64,000 nucleotides of DNA from a virus: positions 1-64,000 of IMG/VR virus record IMGVR_UViG_3300033145_002663, one strand, 5' to 3'. A model generated the notes under the pieces. It saw only the letters and a program-made list of their open reading frames with translations. It had not been told where the DNA came from and searched no databases. Below are positions 34,723 to 43,664 of this stretch, piece by piece. Position 1 is the first letter of the stretch. Each line of letters opens with the position of its first letter. Both the position numbers and the translations under genes were made by a program.

Positions 34723-35106
34723 TTATGGAAGTTTTTTTAGAAGAATTATAAAATGATCGTAAAGCGGTGCGACATAGAACATTGTTTTCATTGAAGTCGC
34801 GCAGATAGTGGTTCGGGTGGTTCGGGCAGTATTAACCGGGCAGCCGGCACAATCATCGTTGCGGCGTTGATAACACCCCTTACGGTTTGACCATAACACA
34901 TTGCCCCCGGTGTCCTGAAGAATGATAACGTCTCTCTTTAAATTAAAAAGAATGTCAAGAGGATATATAATATTATTACAGGTAATATATTTTGGAATTT
35001 TAAGTTCATACAAAAATGATAGAGCAGTATGTTTAATAAATAGCTGGTCTTGAGTTTGAACAGCTTCCCGGAAGATTTGATACCGGCAATTTATTGTAGA
35101 TATCAT
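34723..35106 (-). CDS. Unknown protein downstream of the repressor
   Basis: A 127-residue protein with GGAGATGG before ATG 35106. A middle segment, RDVIILQDTGGNVLWSNRKGC followed by NDDCAGCPV, resembles a PAS-like strand pair with a cysteine cluster that might bind a metal or sense redox. Being behind the repressor in the same direction, it may modulate the switch. Low-certainty reading. Confidence 0.45.
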   Translation of the reverse strand: MISTINCRYQIFREAVQTQDQLFIKHTALSFLYELKIPKYITCNNIIYPLDILFNLKRDVIILQDTGGNVLWSNRKGCYQRRNDDCAGCPVNTARTTRTTICATSMKTMFYVAPLYDHFIILLKKLP

Positions 35107-35154
35107 AAACCATCTCCTGAATTTTTAAGAAAAAGAAAAATATTACAGGAGAAT

Positions 35155-35526
35155 TTACGCTATGTCGACTTTCTTTATATACTGTTCCATCTTTTTAAAT
35201 GTAAATTTAATCAGCTCGGGATCTTTAATTTTAGCTGCCAGATTTATAGATTCCAGATAGTGTCCTAATTTTGGAAAATATTCAAGCGCCTCTTTGCTGA
35301 CGAGAAAACCGTCGGTGTTATCGTCGTTATGATCCAAATCAATCCCCAGTTCAGCGCTGATATCTTTTAATTCCTGTAATGTCGGTTTTTGAATCCCCGC
35401 CTCGATTTTGCGCATCTTTACGTGCGGTGCGTTCAGTTTCGGGAAAAGTTTTTCCCCAAGCATTTTCTGTGTCCAACCTTTCCGGCTCCTGTGCAGCGCG
35501 ATGAGCTCTCCCTGTTTTAATTTCAT
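35155..35526 (-). CDS. XRE-family phage repressor
   Basis: A 123-residue protein started at ATG 35526 with a GGGGGG ribosome site. Residues 1-60 form an XRE helix-turn-helix (GELIALHRSRKGWTQKMLGEKL, PHVKMRKIEAGIQKPTLQELKDIS). The C-terminal part is short, with no peptidase domain, so induction would not be by LexA-type self-cleavage. It is divergent from a Cro-like gene across an operator-rich 95-base region, the usual lysogeny switch. Confidence 0.8.
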   Translation of the reverse strand: MKLKQGELIALHRSRKGWTQKMLGEKLFPKLNAPHVKMRKIEAGIQKPTLQELKDISAELGIDLDHNDDNTDGFLVSKEALEYFPKLGHYLESINLAAKIKDPELIKFTFKKMEQYIKKVDIA

Positions 35527-35547
35527 GTTACCCCCCACTTTTTGTTT

Positions 35548-35608
35548 AAAAATTACTTGACTAAAGTTCAAAATTAAACTAAAAAAGTTTAAAAATAAAC
35601 TTTTACGG
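35548..35608. promoter_or_regulatory. Immunity operator/divergent promoter region
   Basis: The gap between the repressor and Cro-like gene holds AAAAGTTTA-AAAA-TAAACTTTT, a perfect 9-base inverted repeat around 35583-35604, and an imperfect AGTTCAAAATTAAACT just upstream. A plus-strand promoter is seen as TTGACT (35557) with a weak -10 17 bases on. Minus-strand TTGAAC and TAAACA fit a repressor promoter. The sequence ACTTGACTAAAGT here is shared with three other promoter-like sites. Confidence 0.6.
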
Positions 35609-35620
35609 AGACTGAATTAA

Positions 35621-35875
35621 ATGACAATCGATGATTATTTGAAATCAACAAAGTTAAAAGCCCTTGAATTTGCTAAAAGAATCAACCGCCACCCATCCTA
35701 CGTCTCTAAACTAAAAAAGAAAAAAATTGTTCCTTCGCTTCTGGAAGCTTTAGTTATTTTTAAAGTGTCCGACGGCCATATCAATATCGAAGATATGGTC
35801 CATACAAAACATCTAAAAGCTCACGGCTTACTCAAAAGCGACAGTTCCGCTGTTATTAAATTAATACAGAATTGA
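35621..35875 (+). CDS. Cro-like small helix-turn-helix protein
   Basis: An 84-residue protein with TIDDYLKSTKLKALEFAKRINRHPSYVSKLKKKKIVPS, a clear helix-turn-helix (residues 12-40). It is the first gene of the rightward early operon and divergent from the repressor, so a Cro-like or early activator role is likely. TACGGAG precedes it. Confidence 0.7.
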   Translation: MTIDDYLKSTKLKALEFAKRINRHPSYVSKLKKKKIVPSLLEALVIFKVSDGHINIEDMVHTKHLKAHGLLKSDSSAVIKLIQN

Positions 35876-35886
35876 ATATAAGTCAA
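35858..35886 (-). promoter_or_regulatory. Possible leftward promoter antisense to the Cro-like gene
   Basis: Minus-strand TTGACT at 35886-35881 with TAATTT 17 bases downstream. The surrounding ATAAGTCAAGTAAAAAA is nearly identical to the promoter sequence at 61887-61903. It would run antisense over the Cro-like gene into the repressor, a position like lambda PRE. The -10 is weak. Confidence 0.35.
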
Positions 35887-35914
35887 GTAAAAAAGTGAAC
35901 AATAGGGTTGTTTT

Positions 35915-37324
35915 ATGACGAAGCTTTGGAAGCATCAGGAAGAAGCGGTGAACCTCGCCTTGCCACATCCAAGTTATATGTTCGCGCATGACATGGGAGT
36001 GGGAAAGTCACTCGAAACGATTGAATACGCCAATCGCATCGAGGCTAAATTAATTTTAATCCTGTGTCCAAAATCCGTGATGGACGTATGGCCGAATCAA
36101 TTCTGGCAGCACTCTAAGATTATTAAGTGGGATTGCTTAATCCTAAATAAAGGGTCTGTCAAGAAAAAAGCTCAAACTTTAACCAATGCTCTGAATCTAC
36201 AAAAGCTCACCAAAAAACATCTGGCCGTAATTGTCAATTATGAATCGGCCTGGCGATCGGGACTCGGACCGGATTATAACAAAAAAAACCGTATCATAAA
36301 TAAAGGTGTGATTTTATCCACGCTCTGGGATCTGGTTGTGGCTGACGAATCCCACAGATTAAAATCCCCATCTTCAAAAGCTTCCTGGTTCGCCTACCAA
36401 ATCACCAAGAATAAAAAAGCAAAGCGTCGGTTATGCCTGACGGGTACGCCTCTCCCGCATGGGCCATTGGATATATACGGCCAATATCGGTTCATGGACT
36501 TTTCCATATTCAACCGGAACTTCACTCAGTTTAGAAATCGCTACGCCATCATTCGGGACATGGGCGACTTTAAAAAGGTGGTCGGGTATCAGCGCGAAGA
36601 AGAAATGAACGCGTTAATTTACAGCCGGGCGCATCGGGTAATGAAACGGGACGTGCTGGATCTGCCACCGGTCATGCACGAGCAACGCACCTGTCAATTA
36701 TCTTCAAAAGCTCAGAAAATATACAACGAGCTTGAAACCGAGTTTGTGGCGTGGATAGAAGAGCAGGGCGATAAGGTTACGGTAACCAATGTTCTTACCA
36801 AGCTGCTTCGATTAGGCCAGATCACCGGCGGGTTCCTACAGATGGATTCCGGTGAGTCGGAAATCGTATGCAACAATAAAATATCGCTGCTTGAAGATAT
36901 CTTTGAAGACCTCCCACCGAACGAACCGGTTGTTGTATTTGCCCGGTTCACCAATGAAATTCAGCGCGTAAAACAACTGGCCGAAAAAATGAAGCGATCG
37001 GCAGCGGAACTATCCGGCCAAATGAACCAGCTCAAAGAATGGCAGAAGGGCGGGTTTAATATTCTTGCAACTCAGATTCGTGCAGGGGGTGTGGGCATTG
37101 ATCTAACCCGCGCGCATTATTGTGTGTATTTTTCCACGGGTTACAGCCTCGGGGATTACGAGCAATCACTGGCCAGGCAGGATCGACCGGGGCAGATCGA
37201 GAATGTCATGTACTATCACCTGCTGGCTGAAAAAACCGTGGACATAGACGTGTATAACAGCCTGTCAAAGAAGAAGGAAATTGTAGAGTATGTGCTCAAA
37301 CAACGGAGGAAAGGAGGTGTGTGA
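35915..37324 (+). CDS. SNF2-type superfamily 2 helicase
   Basis: A 469-residue helicase. Motif I is AHDMGVGKSLETI (residue 30), Walker B is VVADESHRL (DESH), motif III CLTGTPLPHGP, motif V RAGGVGIDLTRA and motif VI QSLARQDRPGQ, all typical of SNF2-like phage helicases. It remodels or unwinds DNA in replication/recombination. It is the second gene of the early operon and ends in contact with the next gene. Confidence 0.92.
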   Translation: MTKLWKHQEEAVNLALPHPSYMFAHDMGVGKSLETIEYANRIEAKLILILCPKSVMDVWPNQFWQHSKIIKWDCLILNKGSVKKKAQTLTNALNLQKLTKKHLAVIVNYESAWRSGLGPDYNKKNRIINKGVILSTLWDLVVADESHRLKSPSSKASWFAYQITKNKKAKRRLCLTGTPLPHGPLDIYGQYRFMDFSIFNRNFTQFRNRYAIIRDMGDFKKVVGYQREEEMNALIYSRAHRVMKRDVLDLPPVMHEQRTCQLSSKAQKIYNELETEFVAWIEEQGDKVTVTNVLTKLLRLGQITGGFLQMDSGESEIVCNNKISLLEDIFEDLPPNEPVVVFARFTNEIQRVKQLAEKMKRSAAELSGQMNQLKEWQKGGFNILATQIRAGGVGIDLTRAHYCVYFSTGYSLGDYEQSLARQDRPGQIENVMYYHLLAEKTVDIDVYNSLSKKKEIVEYVLKQRRKGGV

Positions 37325-37750
37325 ATGACAGATCAAAACGGTATGGGCGTTGACCTGGAAATGCTAACCGAATTCGCAAAGCTGGACTTGCAGCTGAAAG
37401 AATTCGAGATGAAAGTTAAATCCATAAAAAACGTCAAGTCAAAACTGGAAGCACCATTGCTGGAGCAGATGGCTAACTCGGGGGTGAATTCAATGAACCT
37501 GGAAGGGCTGGGAACCCTATACATCCGGTGCACAGTCTGGCCGAAGTTTAAAGACGGCAAGACCCGGGCTGATGTGGTGGCCGCTATGAAAGAAGACGGT
37601 ATCAGCGAGGACTTTCTAAAAGAGGATTACAACGCCAATTCTTTCGCGGCATATGTCCGTGAGATTGAGAACACCGGCGAAGAATTCCCGGAGCATCTGG
37701 CAACGGTGGTGGAAGCATCAGAGAAGTTCAATCTTATCCGATTGAAATAA
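37325..37750 (+). CDS. Unknown early protein
   Basis: A 141-residue protein with a strong ribosome site (AAAGGAGGTGTG). It has a helical N-terminal half (LDLQLKEFEMKVKSIKNVKSKLEAPLLEQMANSGV) and a C-terminal part with TRADVVAAMKEDGISEDFLKEDYNANSFAAYVRE. The pattern fits small phage coiled-coil proteins linked with recombination genes. No firm family. Confidence 0.55.
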   Translation: MTDQNGMGVDLEMLTEFAKLDLQLKEFEMKVKSIKNVKSKLEAPLLEQMANSGVNSMNLEGLGTLYIRCTVWPKFKDGKTRADVVAAMKEDGISEDFLKEDYNANSFAAYVREIENTGEEFPEHLATVVEASEKFNLIRLK

Positions 37751-37769
37751 CAAGGAGGAAAAGAAAAAA

Positions 37770-38528
37770 ATGACGAAGAAAAAAAACGGTAAAGAACTTG
37801 TAGTTGTGGCGCCGACGGACTACGCGGCGGTGAAAATGGAGGTGGATATAACCGAGGTTATCCGCACCAATCTCGGAAACGTGAAAATCAGCCCGCTGGA
37901 TCTGGATCAGATTAAAATACCGGCCGCTGGTGGAAGAGTATGGTCATATGAAACCCTCGACGGCGAGGTGGATTCTAAAATCATCGAAGGCATCATTGTT
38001 TATACCACAACAACCCGGGTGTATTGGAAGGACTCATACGAGGAATCCGGCGGCGGGTCCCCGCCCGATTGCGTATCTATCGACATGATTCATGGACGTG
38101 GAGAACCCGGCGGTATGTGTCCTCAATGTCCGCTGTCGGAATTTAAAAGTGCACCTGTACGCAAAGGGCAGGAAAAAAGCAGGGGTCAGGCCTGCCAGGA
38201 ACGACGGTTTATGTTTCTTGTTTTACCGAACGCGGCCCTGCCGTATGTAATTAACTTACCGCCAACAAGTCTGAATCCGAGTAAACGGTTCCTGCTTCGG
38301 CTGGCATCGAACGGTATAAACTTCTATGAGAGAATCACTCGCGTCGAGCTGGAACCGGACAAAAGTGCTGACGGACATAAGTTTTCCAAGGCCAAGTTCT
38401 CGGTTGCCGGTCCGGTACCGAACCCTGATTTCTGGAAAGAATATTCCTTGAAGATTGCTCCGATGCTGCAGGCGACCGCTGAGGAAATCGCGACTGAGAT
38501 GGAGCAGGATCATCCGGAAACAGAATAA
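37770..38528 (+). CDS. Conserved phage replication-region protein, Cys-rich centre
   Basis: A 252-residue protein with SPPDCVSIDMIHGRGEPGGMCPQCPLSEF, then GQACQERRFMFLVLPN and LPPTSLNPSKRFLLRLASNG. The pattern (PPDC..G..GGxCxxCP..G..C..RR) is common in a phage protein next to primases and helicases and may bind ssDNA, which is not proven. It has a zinc-like C4 site and an acidic C-terminus, as many ssDNA-binding proteins do. Confidence 0.55.
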   Translation: MTKKKNGKELVVVAPTDYAAVKMEVDITEVIRTNLGNVKISPLDLDQIKIPAAGGRVWSYETLDGEVDSKIIEGIIVYTTTTRVYWKDSYEESGGGSPPDCVSIDMIHGRGEPGGMCPQCPLSEFKSAPVRKGQEKSRGQACQERRFMFLVLPNAALPYVINLPPTSLNPSKRFLLRLASNGINFYERITRVELEPDKSADGHKFSKAKFSVAGPVPNPDFWKEYSLKIAPMLQATAEEIATEMEQDHPETE

Positions 38529-38545
38529 TAAATCGGGGTTTGTCA

Positions 38546-40234
38546 ATGGATCTGCGCGATTTCTTCGAATTGCTCTATGGTGACAAGCCCGACAACTCGC
38601 ACCTGTTGATCTGGACACCGGGGAAAACTAAGGGTGGGCATTCTTTCTGGACACCGGATACCAATGGCGCGGTGGATCACATCCTGAAGGACCCGAAGAA
38701 GGACCAGTATTTTCAGGTGGGGTTGTCGGGTAAAAAATACAAAAAGAACCAAAGGTGTCACCTCGACGAAAGCGAGGGTCGCCCGGTGGTAGCACTGCCG
38801 GCGGCCTTCGCTGACATTGATTTTGGTACCGAAGGCCATAAGAGCAAGAAAAATCCTCCAACGCGAGATGATGCGCTGCGGCTGATCCATGGCCACGGCT
38901 TTGACCCAACCGTGATCGTTCATTCCGGTCACGGCCTGCAGGCGTACTGGGTGTTCAAAGAAATCTGGAAACTGGAAACACCGGATGAACGTAAAAAAGC
39001 CATGGTGTTTTTACGTCGCGTAGTAGCATTTTTTAAAGACAAGGCCTCTGAAAAAAAATGGTATGTTGACAGCGTTCAGGATCTGGCTCGCATTCTTCGA
39101 CCACCGGAGAGTTACAACTGCAAGACTGACCCCAAATTAGTTGAAATCATTGAGTACAATGAGGATCGCAGATACAACCCCGAAGACCTCGAAGAATTCC
39201 TACCTGAAGATCCCGGCCATCAATCCTATGTGGAATCCAAACAGATTCATAGTACAGGTAAAAAATTATTCATAACCGAAGGACGCCAACCTCCATCCGG
39301 TAAGTTCGCGCAGCTCTGGGCGATCTTTCCGAAGTTTCAGGCCACGTGGGAAAATCAAAGAACCGGGGATTTAAATGATACCAGCCCTTCCGGATACGAT
39401 ATGGCGCTGGCATTATTTGCGGCGCAGGCAAACTGGAAACCGCAGGAAATTGTGGACCTGATCATTGCTCACCGGGAACATCATGGGCACGATTTAAAAT
39501 TAAAGAATATTCAATATTACGCCCGCACCGTGATTAATGCACGGGATCTCGCAATCTCGGAATCGTTCGAGACTCAGCAGGACATTCAGAATCTTCAGTT
39601 ATCGGAAGAATTGAACCCGACAGAAGAAGATTCTCCGGAGGAACGGTTAAGGAAAGATGTCAGTCTTCGCATGGGTGTTAAGATTTTAAAGATTGAAAAA
39701 TACTTAAGTGAGGATCCCGATTATATTATTCATATTGAATATAACGCCAAGATCGAAGAAATCACGTTAAAAATTACTCACTTTACATCGCAGAATCAAT
39801 TCCGCAACAAGATAGCGGCGATTACCGGCAAGGTAATTACCAGGTTTAAACCCAGGGAGTGGGACAGCCATATTCAGCAGTTATTAAATCTGGCGGAACA
39901 AAACATCAAGGAAGTGGGCGAGGAGGCGAGTGATAAGGGTATCACGCGATACTGGCTGGAAGATTATTTAAAGGGCTGTCATAAGTTAAAGCTGGAAGAT
40001 GCCGTCGATAACAAAAAACCGTTTATCAAAGACGGTACCTGGTTTTTCTTTTTGGAAAACTTTTATATGTGGGCCAAGATGAAGCGAGGCGCAACCCTGT
40101 CCCGCAGAGAACTTGGAACCCTGGTCAGCAGGCTGGGGTGCTTAAATAAAACGTTTAATATTCTGTCCGACAACAACAAACGAACCTCTCGTTCGGCGTA
40201 TCGAGTGCCGAAAAAGGTGGAACCGCAAACATGA
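38546..40234 (+). CDS. RepB-type primase (AEP-like) protein
   Basis: A 562-residue protein. The start is set at ATG 38546 behind CGGGGT. Residues ~85-205 match the archaeo-eukaryotic primase/RepB domain: AAFADIDFGTEG (metal-binding D.D), PTVIVHSGHGLQAYWVF (HSGHGLH-like) and DLARILRPPESYNCK. A PriCT-like helical region follows. The C-terminus has winged-helix-like segments (TRYWLEDYLKGCHKLK). It primes phage DNA synthesis. It ends in ATGA overlap with the helicase. Confidence 0.85.
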   Translation: MDLRDFFELLYGDKPDNSHLLIWTPGKTKGGHSFWTPDTNGAVDHILKDPKKDQYFQVGLSGKKYKKNQRCHLDESEGRPVVALPAAFADIDFGTEGHKSKKNPPTRDDALRLIHGHGFDPTVIVHSGHGLQAYWVFKEIWKLETPDERKKAMVFLRRVVAFFKDKASEKKWYVDSVQDLARILRPPESYNCKTDPKLVEIIEYNEDRRYNPEDLEEFLPEDPGHQSYVESKQIHSTGKKLFITEGRQPPSGKFAQLWAIFPKFQATWENQRTGDLNDTSPSGYDMALALFAAQANWKPQEIVDLIIAHREHHGHDLKLKNIQYYARTVINARDLAISESFETQQDIQNLQLSEELNPTEEDSPEERLRKDVSLRMGVKILKIEKYLSEDPDYIIHIEYNAKIEEITLKITHFTSQNQFRNKIAAITGKVITRFKPREWDSHIQQLLNLAEQNIKEVGEEASDKGITRYWLEDYLKGCHKLKLEDAVDNKKPFIKDGTWFFFLENFYMWAKMKRGATLSRRELGTLVSRLGCLNKTFNILSDNNKRTSRSAYRVPKKVEPQT

Positions 40235-41895
40235 AAGAATATCGCATTTATGGGCCGCCGGGAACTGGGAAGACCCGAGTGCTTGCACGACGGCACATTC
40301 CCCGGGCGGTGGAAAAATACGGGCCTGACAAGGTGATGGTTACATCATTCACCCGGGCGGCGGCAAGGGAAATCGCCGGGCGGGATATCAAGGTCAATGA
40401 GCACAATGTCGGCACGTTGCATAGCATCTGCTTCCACGCGTTCGGGCAGCCTGATCTGGCCGTCAAGCATTTAAAAGAATGGAATGAGGCATATCCGAAG
40501 TGGCAGATGTCCAAAGGCAGCCAGGATCATGACGAAAGCTTTGAACCTCAAATGGACGGTGATAAACTTATATCCGAGATTCAAGTGCTGAAAGCAAGGC
40601 TGGTGCCGTCAAACATTTGGAGAATGCACCTTCAAAGTTTCAAGAAAGCATGGGACGGATTCAAGAAAGAAATGAACGTGCTGGACTTTGACGACCTGAT
40701 TGAAAGCGCGCTGGAAGAATTTCCGGTGGCGCCAAACAATCCCGCCGTTATGTTCCTGGACGAAGCCCAGGATTTCACCCCCATACAATTTAAGCTGATC
40801 CGGTTATGGGGCATGTCAATGGAATGGTTCGTGATGTGTGCGGACGACGATCAAACTTTATATGAATGGCTCGGTGCAGATCCCAAAGCCCTTATTTATC
40901 CACCGGTGCCTAAAGAATTCAAAACAGTTCTCAATCAATCGTGGCGGGTACCGGCCACGGTTTTGGAAATAGCGAACCGTGTAATCAAAGAGGTTTCGAT
41001 CAGGGAACCTAAAGAATATCGACCGCGCATGGACGATGAGCTTGAATCGGTGCAGGGTGAAGTGATTTTTCATGATGATCATTATAAAAGCCCGGACGAA
41101 GTTTTAGAGATGGCCATAAAATATATCAAACAGCCGTCAACAAGACCGGGCAGAAAAAATAAGGATGTCATGTTTTTAGCATCATGTTCTTACATGCTGG
41201 AACCGTTAAAGAGACTGCTCAGAGACAGGGGCATTCCTTTTCACAATCCGTACCGGCGGCAGCGGTATGACTGGAACCCGTTTTACAGATCGAAAGGTGT
41301 GTCCTCGGGTGAGCTGCTGTCCAGTTTTCTTTCTCAGTCGGAGTCTGACGAAACCTACTGGAGCGTGGCCCAGTTTTTAAAGTGGGCTCAGTTTATCAAA
41401 GTGGGTAAGACCGGGTTAATAAAAAAACAGGGCAAGGAAGCGATCAAGGTTTTAAATCAGGCCGTCGAGGACTGCGCCATGGGTATTCACACCACCCGGG
41501 AGGTGCTCCACAATGTGCTGTCTCCGGACGCTCTGCACGCTGCCTTAAATCGGGATATTCGATGGCTGCAGGACAATATCTTAAAATCCCGTTTAAACGG
41601 CCTCGCGTACCCGTTAACGGTGTTGAAGAATCAGGGGTGCGATGCCCTGCGAGAGGAGCCGAGCGTGGTTTTAGGTACAGTTCACTCGGTAAAAGGAGGT
41701 GAGGGATCGTGTGTCGTGCTCTTCCCGGACCTGTCAAGAGCTGCATACTCCGAGATGGATATTCAGGAGAATGAAGACGCCATACGCCGAATGTTCTATG
41801 TAGCCATGACCCGTGCGTATGAAACATTAATATTATGCTCGCCGGTCCCGGCGCCGCGAGGTATGCCGGCGATGTATTTTGAGTGGCCGGAGTAA
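40231..41895 (+). CDS. UvrD/Rep-like superfamily 1 helicase
   Basis: A 554-residue helicase. Walker A GPPGTGKT at residue 7, motif Ia TSFTRAAAREI, GTLHS, DFDDLIESAL, Walker B VMFLDEAQDFTP (DEAQ), motif III ADDDQTLYEW, motif V TVHSVKGGEGSCVVL and motif VI MFYVAMTRA. It translocates on ssDNA in replication or repair. It follows the primase in the same operon. Confidence 0.93.
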   Translation: MKEYRIYGPPGTGKTRVLARRHIPRAVEKYGPDKVMVTSFTRAAAREIAGRDIKVNEHNVGTLHSICFHAFGQPDLAVKHLKEWNEAYPKWQMSKGSQDHDESFEPQMDGDKLISEIQVLKARLVPSNIWRMHLQSFKKAWDGFKKEMNVLDFDDLIESALEEFPVAPNNPAVMFLDEAQDFTPIQFKLIRLWGMSMEWFVMCADDDQTLYEWLGADPKALIYPPVPKEFKTVLNQSWRVPATVLEIANRVIKEVSIREPKEYRPRMDDELESVQGEVIFHDDHYKSPDEVLEMAIKYIKQPSTRPGRKNKDVMFLASCSYMLEPLKRLLRDRGIPFHNPYRRQRYDWNPFYRSKGVSSGELLSSFLSQSESDETYWSVAQFLKWAQFIKVGKTGLIKKQGKEAIKVLNQAVEDCAMGIHTTREVLHNVLSPDALHAALNRDIRWLQDNILKSRLNGLAYPLTVLKNQGCDALREEPSVVLGTVHSVKGGEGSCVVLFPDLSRAAYSEMDIQENEDAIRRMFYVAMTRAYETLILCSPVPAPRGMPAMYFEWPE

Positions 41896-41908
41896 GGAAG
41901 GAGAAACC

Positions 41909-42067
41909 ATGAATAAAATAGAGTTAGTTCAAAAGATAGGCAATGAGATTTGTGAGGGATGCGGGCCGCATGCTGATTGCGGCATTGAGCCTTCGGATTG
42001 CGATCGCATAACCAATGCAGTCAATTTGCTTGATGAATTTTTAGAGGAAAAAGATGCCAAAATGTAA
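41909..42067 (+). CDS. Unknown small Cys-rich protein
   Basis: A 52-residue protein with AAGGAGGAG... before ATG 41909. EGCGPHADCGIEPSDCDR near the middle may bind zinc. It overlaps the next gene by 14 bases. No family. Confidence 0.55.
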   Translation: MNKIELVQKIGNEICEGCGPHADCGIEPSDCDRITNAVNLLDEFLEEKDAKM

Positions 42068-42236
42068 AGGCTGCGGCCAGGAAATTAAATGGATAGAGAT
42101 GGCAACAGGAAAGAAAATGCCACTGGATGCAAAACCAATACAAATGATTCAGGTAAAAGAAGGAATCGGCGAAGTGATCCCGGTTTACATGCCCCACTGG
42201 GCAACTTGTCCGAATGCCCCGGATTTTAAAAAATGA
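42054..42236 (+). CDS. Small zinc-ribbon protein
   Basis: A 60-residue protein with PKCKGCGQEIKWIEMATGKKMPLDA and a C-terminal HWATCPNA. This C..C...PxD...H..C pattern is a widespread small phage zinc ribbon of unknown function. ATGA-type overlap with the following gene. Confidence 0.65.
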   Translation: MPKCKGCGQEIKWIEMATGKKMPLDAKPIQMIQVKEGIGEVIPVYMPHWATCPNAPDFKK

Positions 42237-42484
42237 AAAAAGTTAAAGGCATCTCTCTTTCAGTCAAAGGAACCGAGGTATCGTACAACAAAGGGTATCT
42301 TGTCAGGGACTCTCCTTTTGTTAAGATCAAACAGTTCGTGGATGGTTCAAGCATATCCGAGGATGAAGTCAGGAAAATTATCAAAGGAATTCCGCACCCG
42401 GACAGGCACGAAACCTATATCGGTGCGAAAGAACTCGCATTATTAAAACAGGCATGGAGGAAATTGGATGGTAACCGTTCATAA
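42233..42484 (+). CDS. Unknown small protein
   Basis: An 83-residue protein with beta-like KGISLSVKGTEVSYNKGYLV and helical SEDEVRKIIKGI and YIGAKELALLKQAWRKL. It overlaps both neighbours. No recognised motif. Confidence 0.5.
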   Translation: MKKVKGISLSVKGTEVSYNKGYLVRDSPFVKIKQFVDGSSISEDEVRKIIKGIPHPDRHETYIGAKELALLKQAWRKLDGNRS

Positions 42485-42701
42485 AGCATCGCCAATTGGT
42501 AAAGAGATTATTCCAGATGGACATCTTTCAATCAGCATTCCGCTGAAAGATTCCATTACATTGGAAGACTGCGAAGCTACCATGGAGGAAGACGCATCTA
42601 AGATAGCAAAGGTTTTAACAGAGCATCTTCCACAAGGGGTAAGGCATAAACTCTTAATCAAAATGCTTCAAGCCACCTTGAATCTTTATATTGGAAAATA
42701 A
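42468..42701 (+). CDS. Unknown small protein
   Basis: A 77-residue protein with SIPLKDSITLEDCEATMEEDASKIAKVLTEHLPQGVRHKLLIKMLQ. Mixed beta then helical. ATGGAGG lies ahead of its start within the previous gene. No family seen. Confidence 0.5.
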   Translation: MVTVHKASPIGKEIIPDGHLSISIPLKDSITLEDCEATMEEDASKIAKVLTEHLPQGVRHKLLIKMLQATLNLYIGK

Positions 42702-42714
42702 TGGAGGAAATTAG

Positions 42715-43306
42715 ATGGGTAAAATTTTTTGGTTTGATACTGAAACAACCGGCTTGGATGACAAAATTCATGGCATTACTGAGCTGGCCATATTGATTGA
42801 GGATGATGGCAAAATAATTGATGAGATTCATTATGCGGTTCGTTCGTCCGGATGACAAGTGCATTGTCAACCCGGATGCGTTGGAAATTCAGGGTAGGAC
42901 GTGGGAAGATATAATTATGGGCATGCCTGAGCGACTGGTACTCGATGATCTTAAGAACAGATTAAAAAAGCATGTTGATCCCTACAATCCCAAAGATAAG
43001 TTCGTGCAGGCCGGATACCGCGTGGGATTCGATGATGGTTTTCTTAGGGAATTTTTTATCCGGAACAATGACAAGTATTATGGGAGCTGGTTTTTTAATG
43101 CCAGGATCGATGTGTTGTCATTAGCGGCGATGTGTCATGCCAGAAATTCATTCCCGGTGGACAATTTCAAGCTCGCCACGATGTGTAAACATTTTTATAT
43201 TCCGCTTGATGCTCATAAAGCCATGGATGATATCAAAGCAACGCAGGATCTGTATTATAGACTACATTCAATTATGGGGTGGACGAATGGCAAACAGGGT
43301 CAGTGA
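42715..43306 (+). CDS. DnaQ-like 3-5 exonuclease, reading frame broken by a +1 shift
   Basis: The first frame (42715-42855, 46 codons, ribosome site ATGGAGG) carries exonuclease motif I, WFDTETTGLDD, and stops at a TGA. The second frame (from about 42833 to 43306) continues with FVRPDDKCIVNP, motif II (YRVGFDDGFLREFF) and motif III (AHKAMDDIKATQDLY). A single extra base around 42830-42845 joins them into HYRFVRPDD. It is a real frameshift mutation, a programmed +1 shift or a sequencing slip. An intact product would be a proofreading or end-processing nuclease. Confidence 0.75.
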
Positions 43307-43664
43307 AGACTCAATCGTAAAGGCCAGTCAGCGGTGGTTGAAGTCACTCCCGGGGTGCAAGGTCCGCAAGCGCCGGGGAGGGATGTCCAACCGTGGCGAG
43401 CCGGATCTGTACGGATGTATTCACGGGATTCATTTTGAGATCGAGGTGAAGGCGCCGGGAAATACACCAACAAAGCACCAGGTGGCGCGGCTGGAAGAAT
43501 GGGAAGTGACCGGCGCGATAACCGGAGTATCGTACTGTCTGGATGATACAAAAACGATCATACTTACCGGCCTGTTGAATATCGCGTCTAAAATTAAACC
43601 TGTAATCAAACAGTTTTTATCAGGGAGGAGCGGAGAATGCCTGAAACATGTGAGACCAAATTAA
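43287..43664 (+). CDS. VRR-NUC domain nuclease
   Basis: A 125-residue protein started at ATG 43287. GEPDLYGCIHGIHFEIEVKA (catalytic D..E.K triad), then TPTKHQVARLEEWEVTGAITGV fits the VRR-NUC PD-(D/E)XK nuclease family. Such small nucleases act as structure-specific endonucleases in phage replication or repair. It overlaps the exonuclease gene. Confidence 0.85.
   Translation: MANRVSEDSIVKASQRWLKSLPGCKVRKRRGGMSNRGEPDLYGCIHGIHFEIEVKAPGNTPTKHQVARLEEWEVTGAITGVSYCLDDTKTIILTGLLNIASKIKPVIKQFLSGRSGECLKHVRPN

Noticed and set aside
34534-34740. Plus-strand frame of 68 codons
   Set aside because: It crosses the leader stem-loop and a promoter on the other strand and shows no ribosome site or protein pattern.
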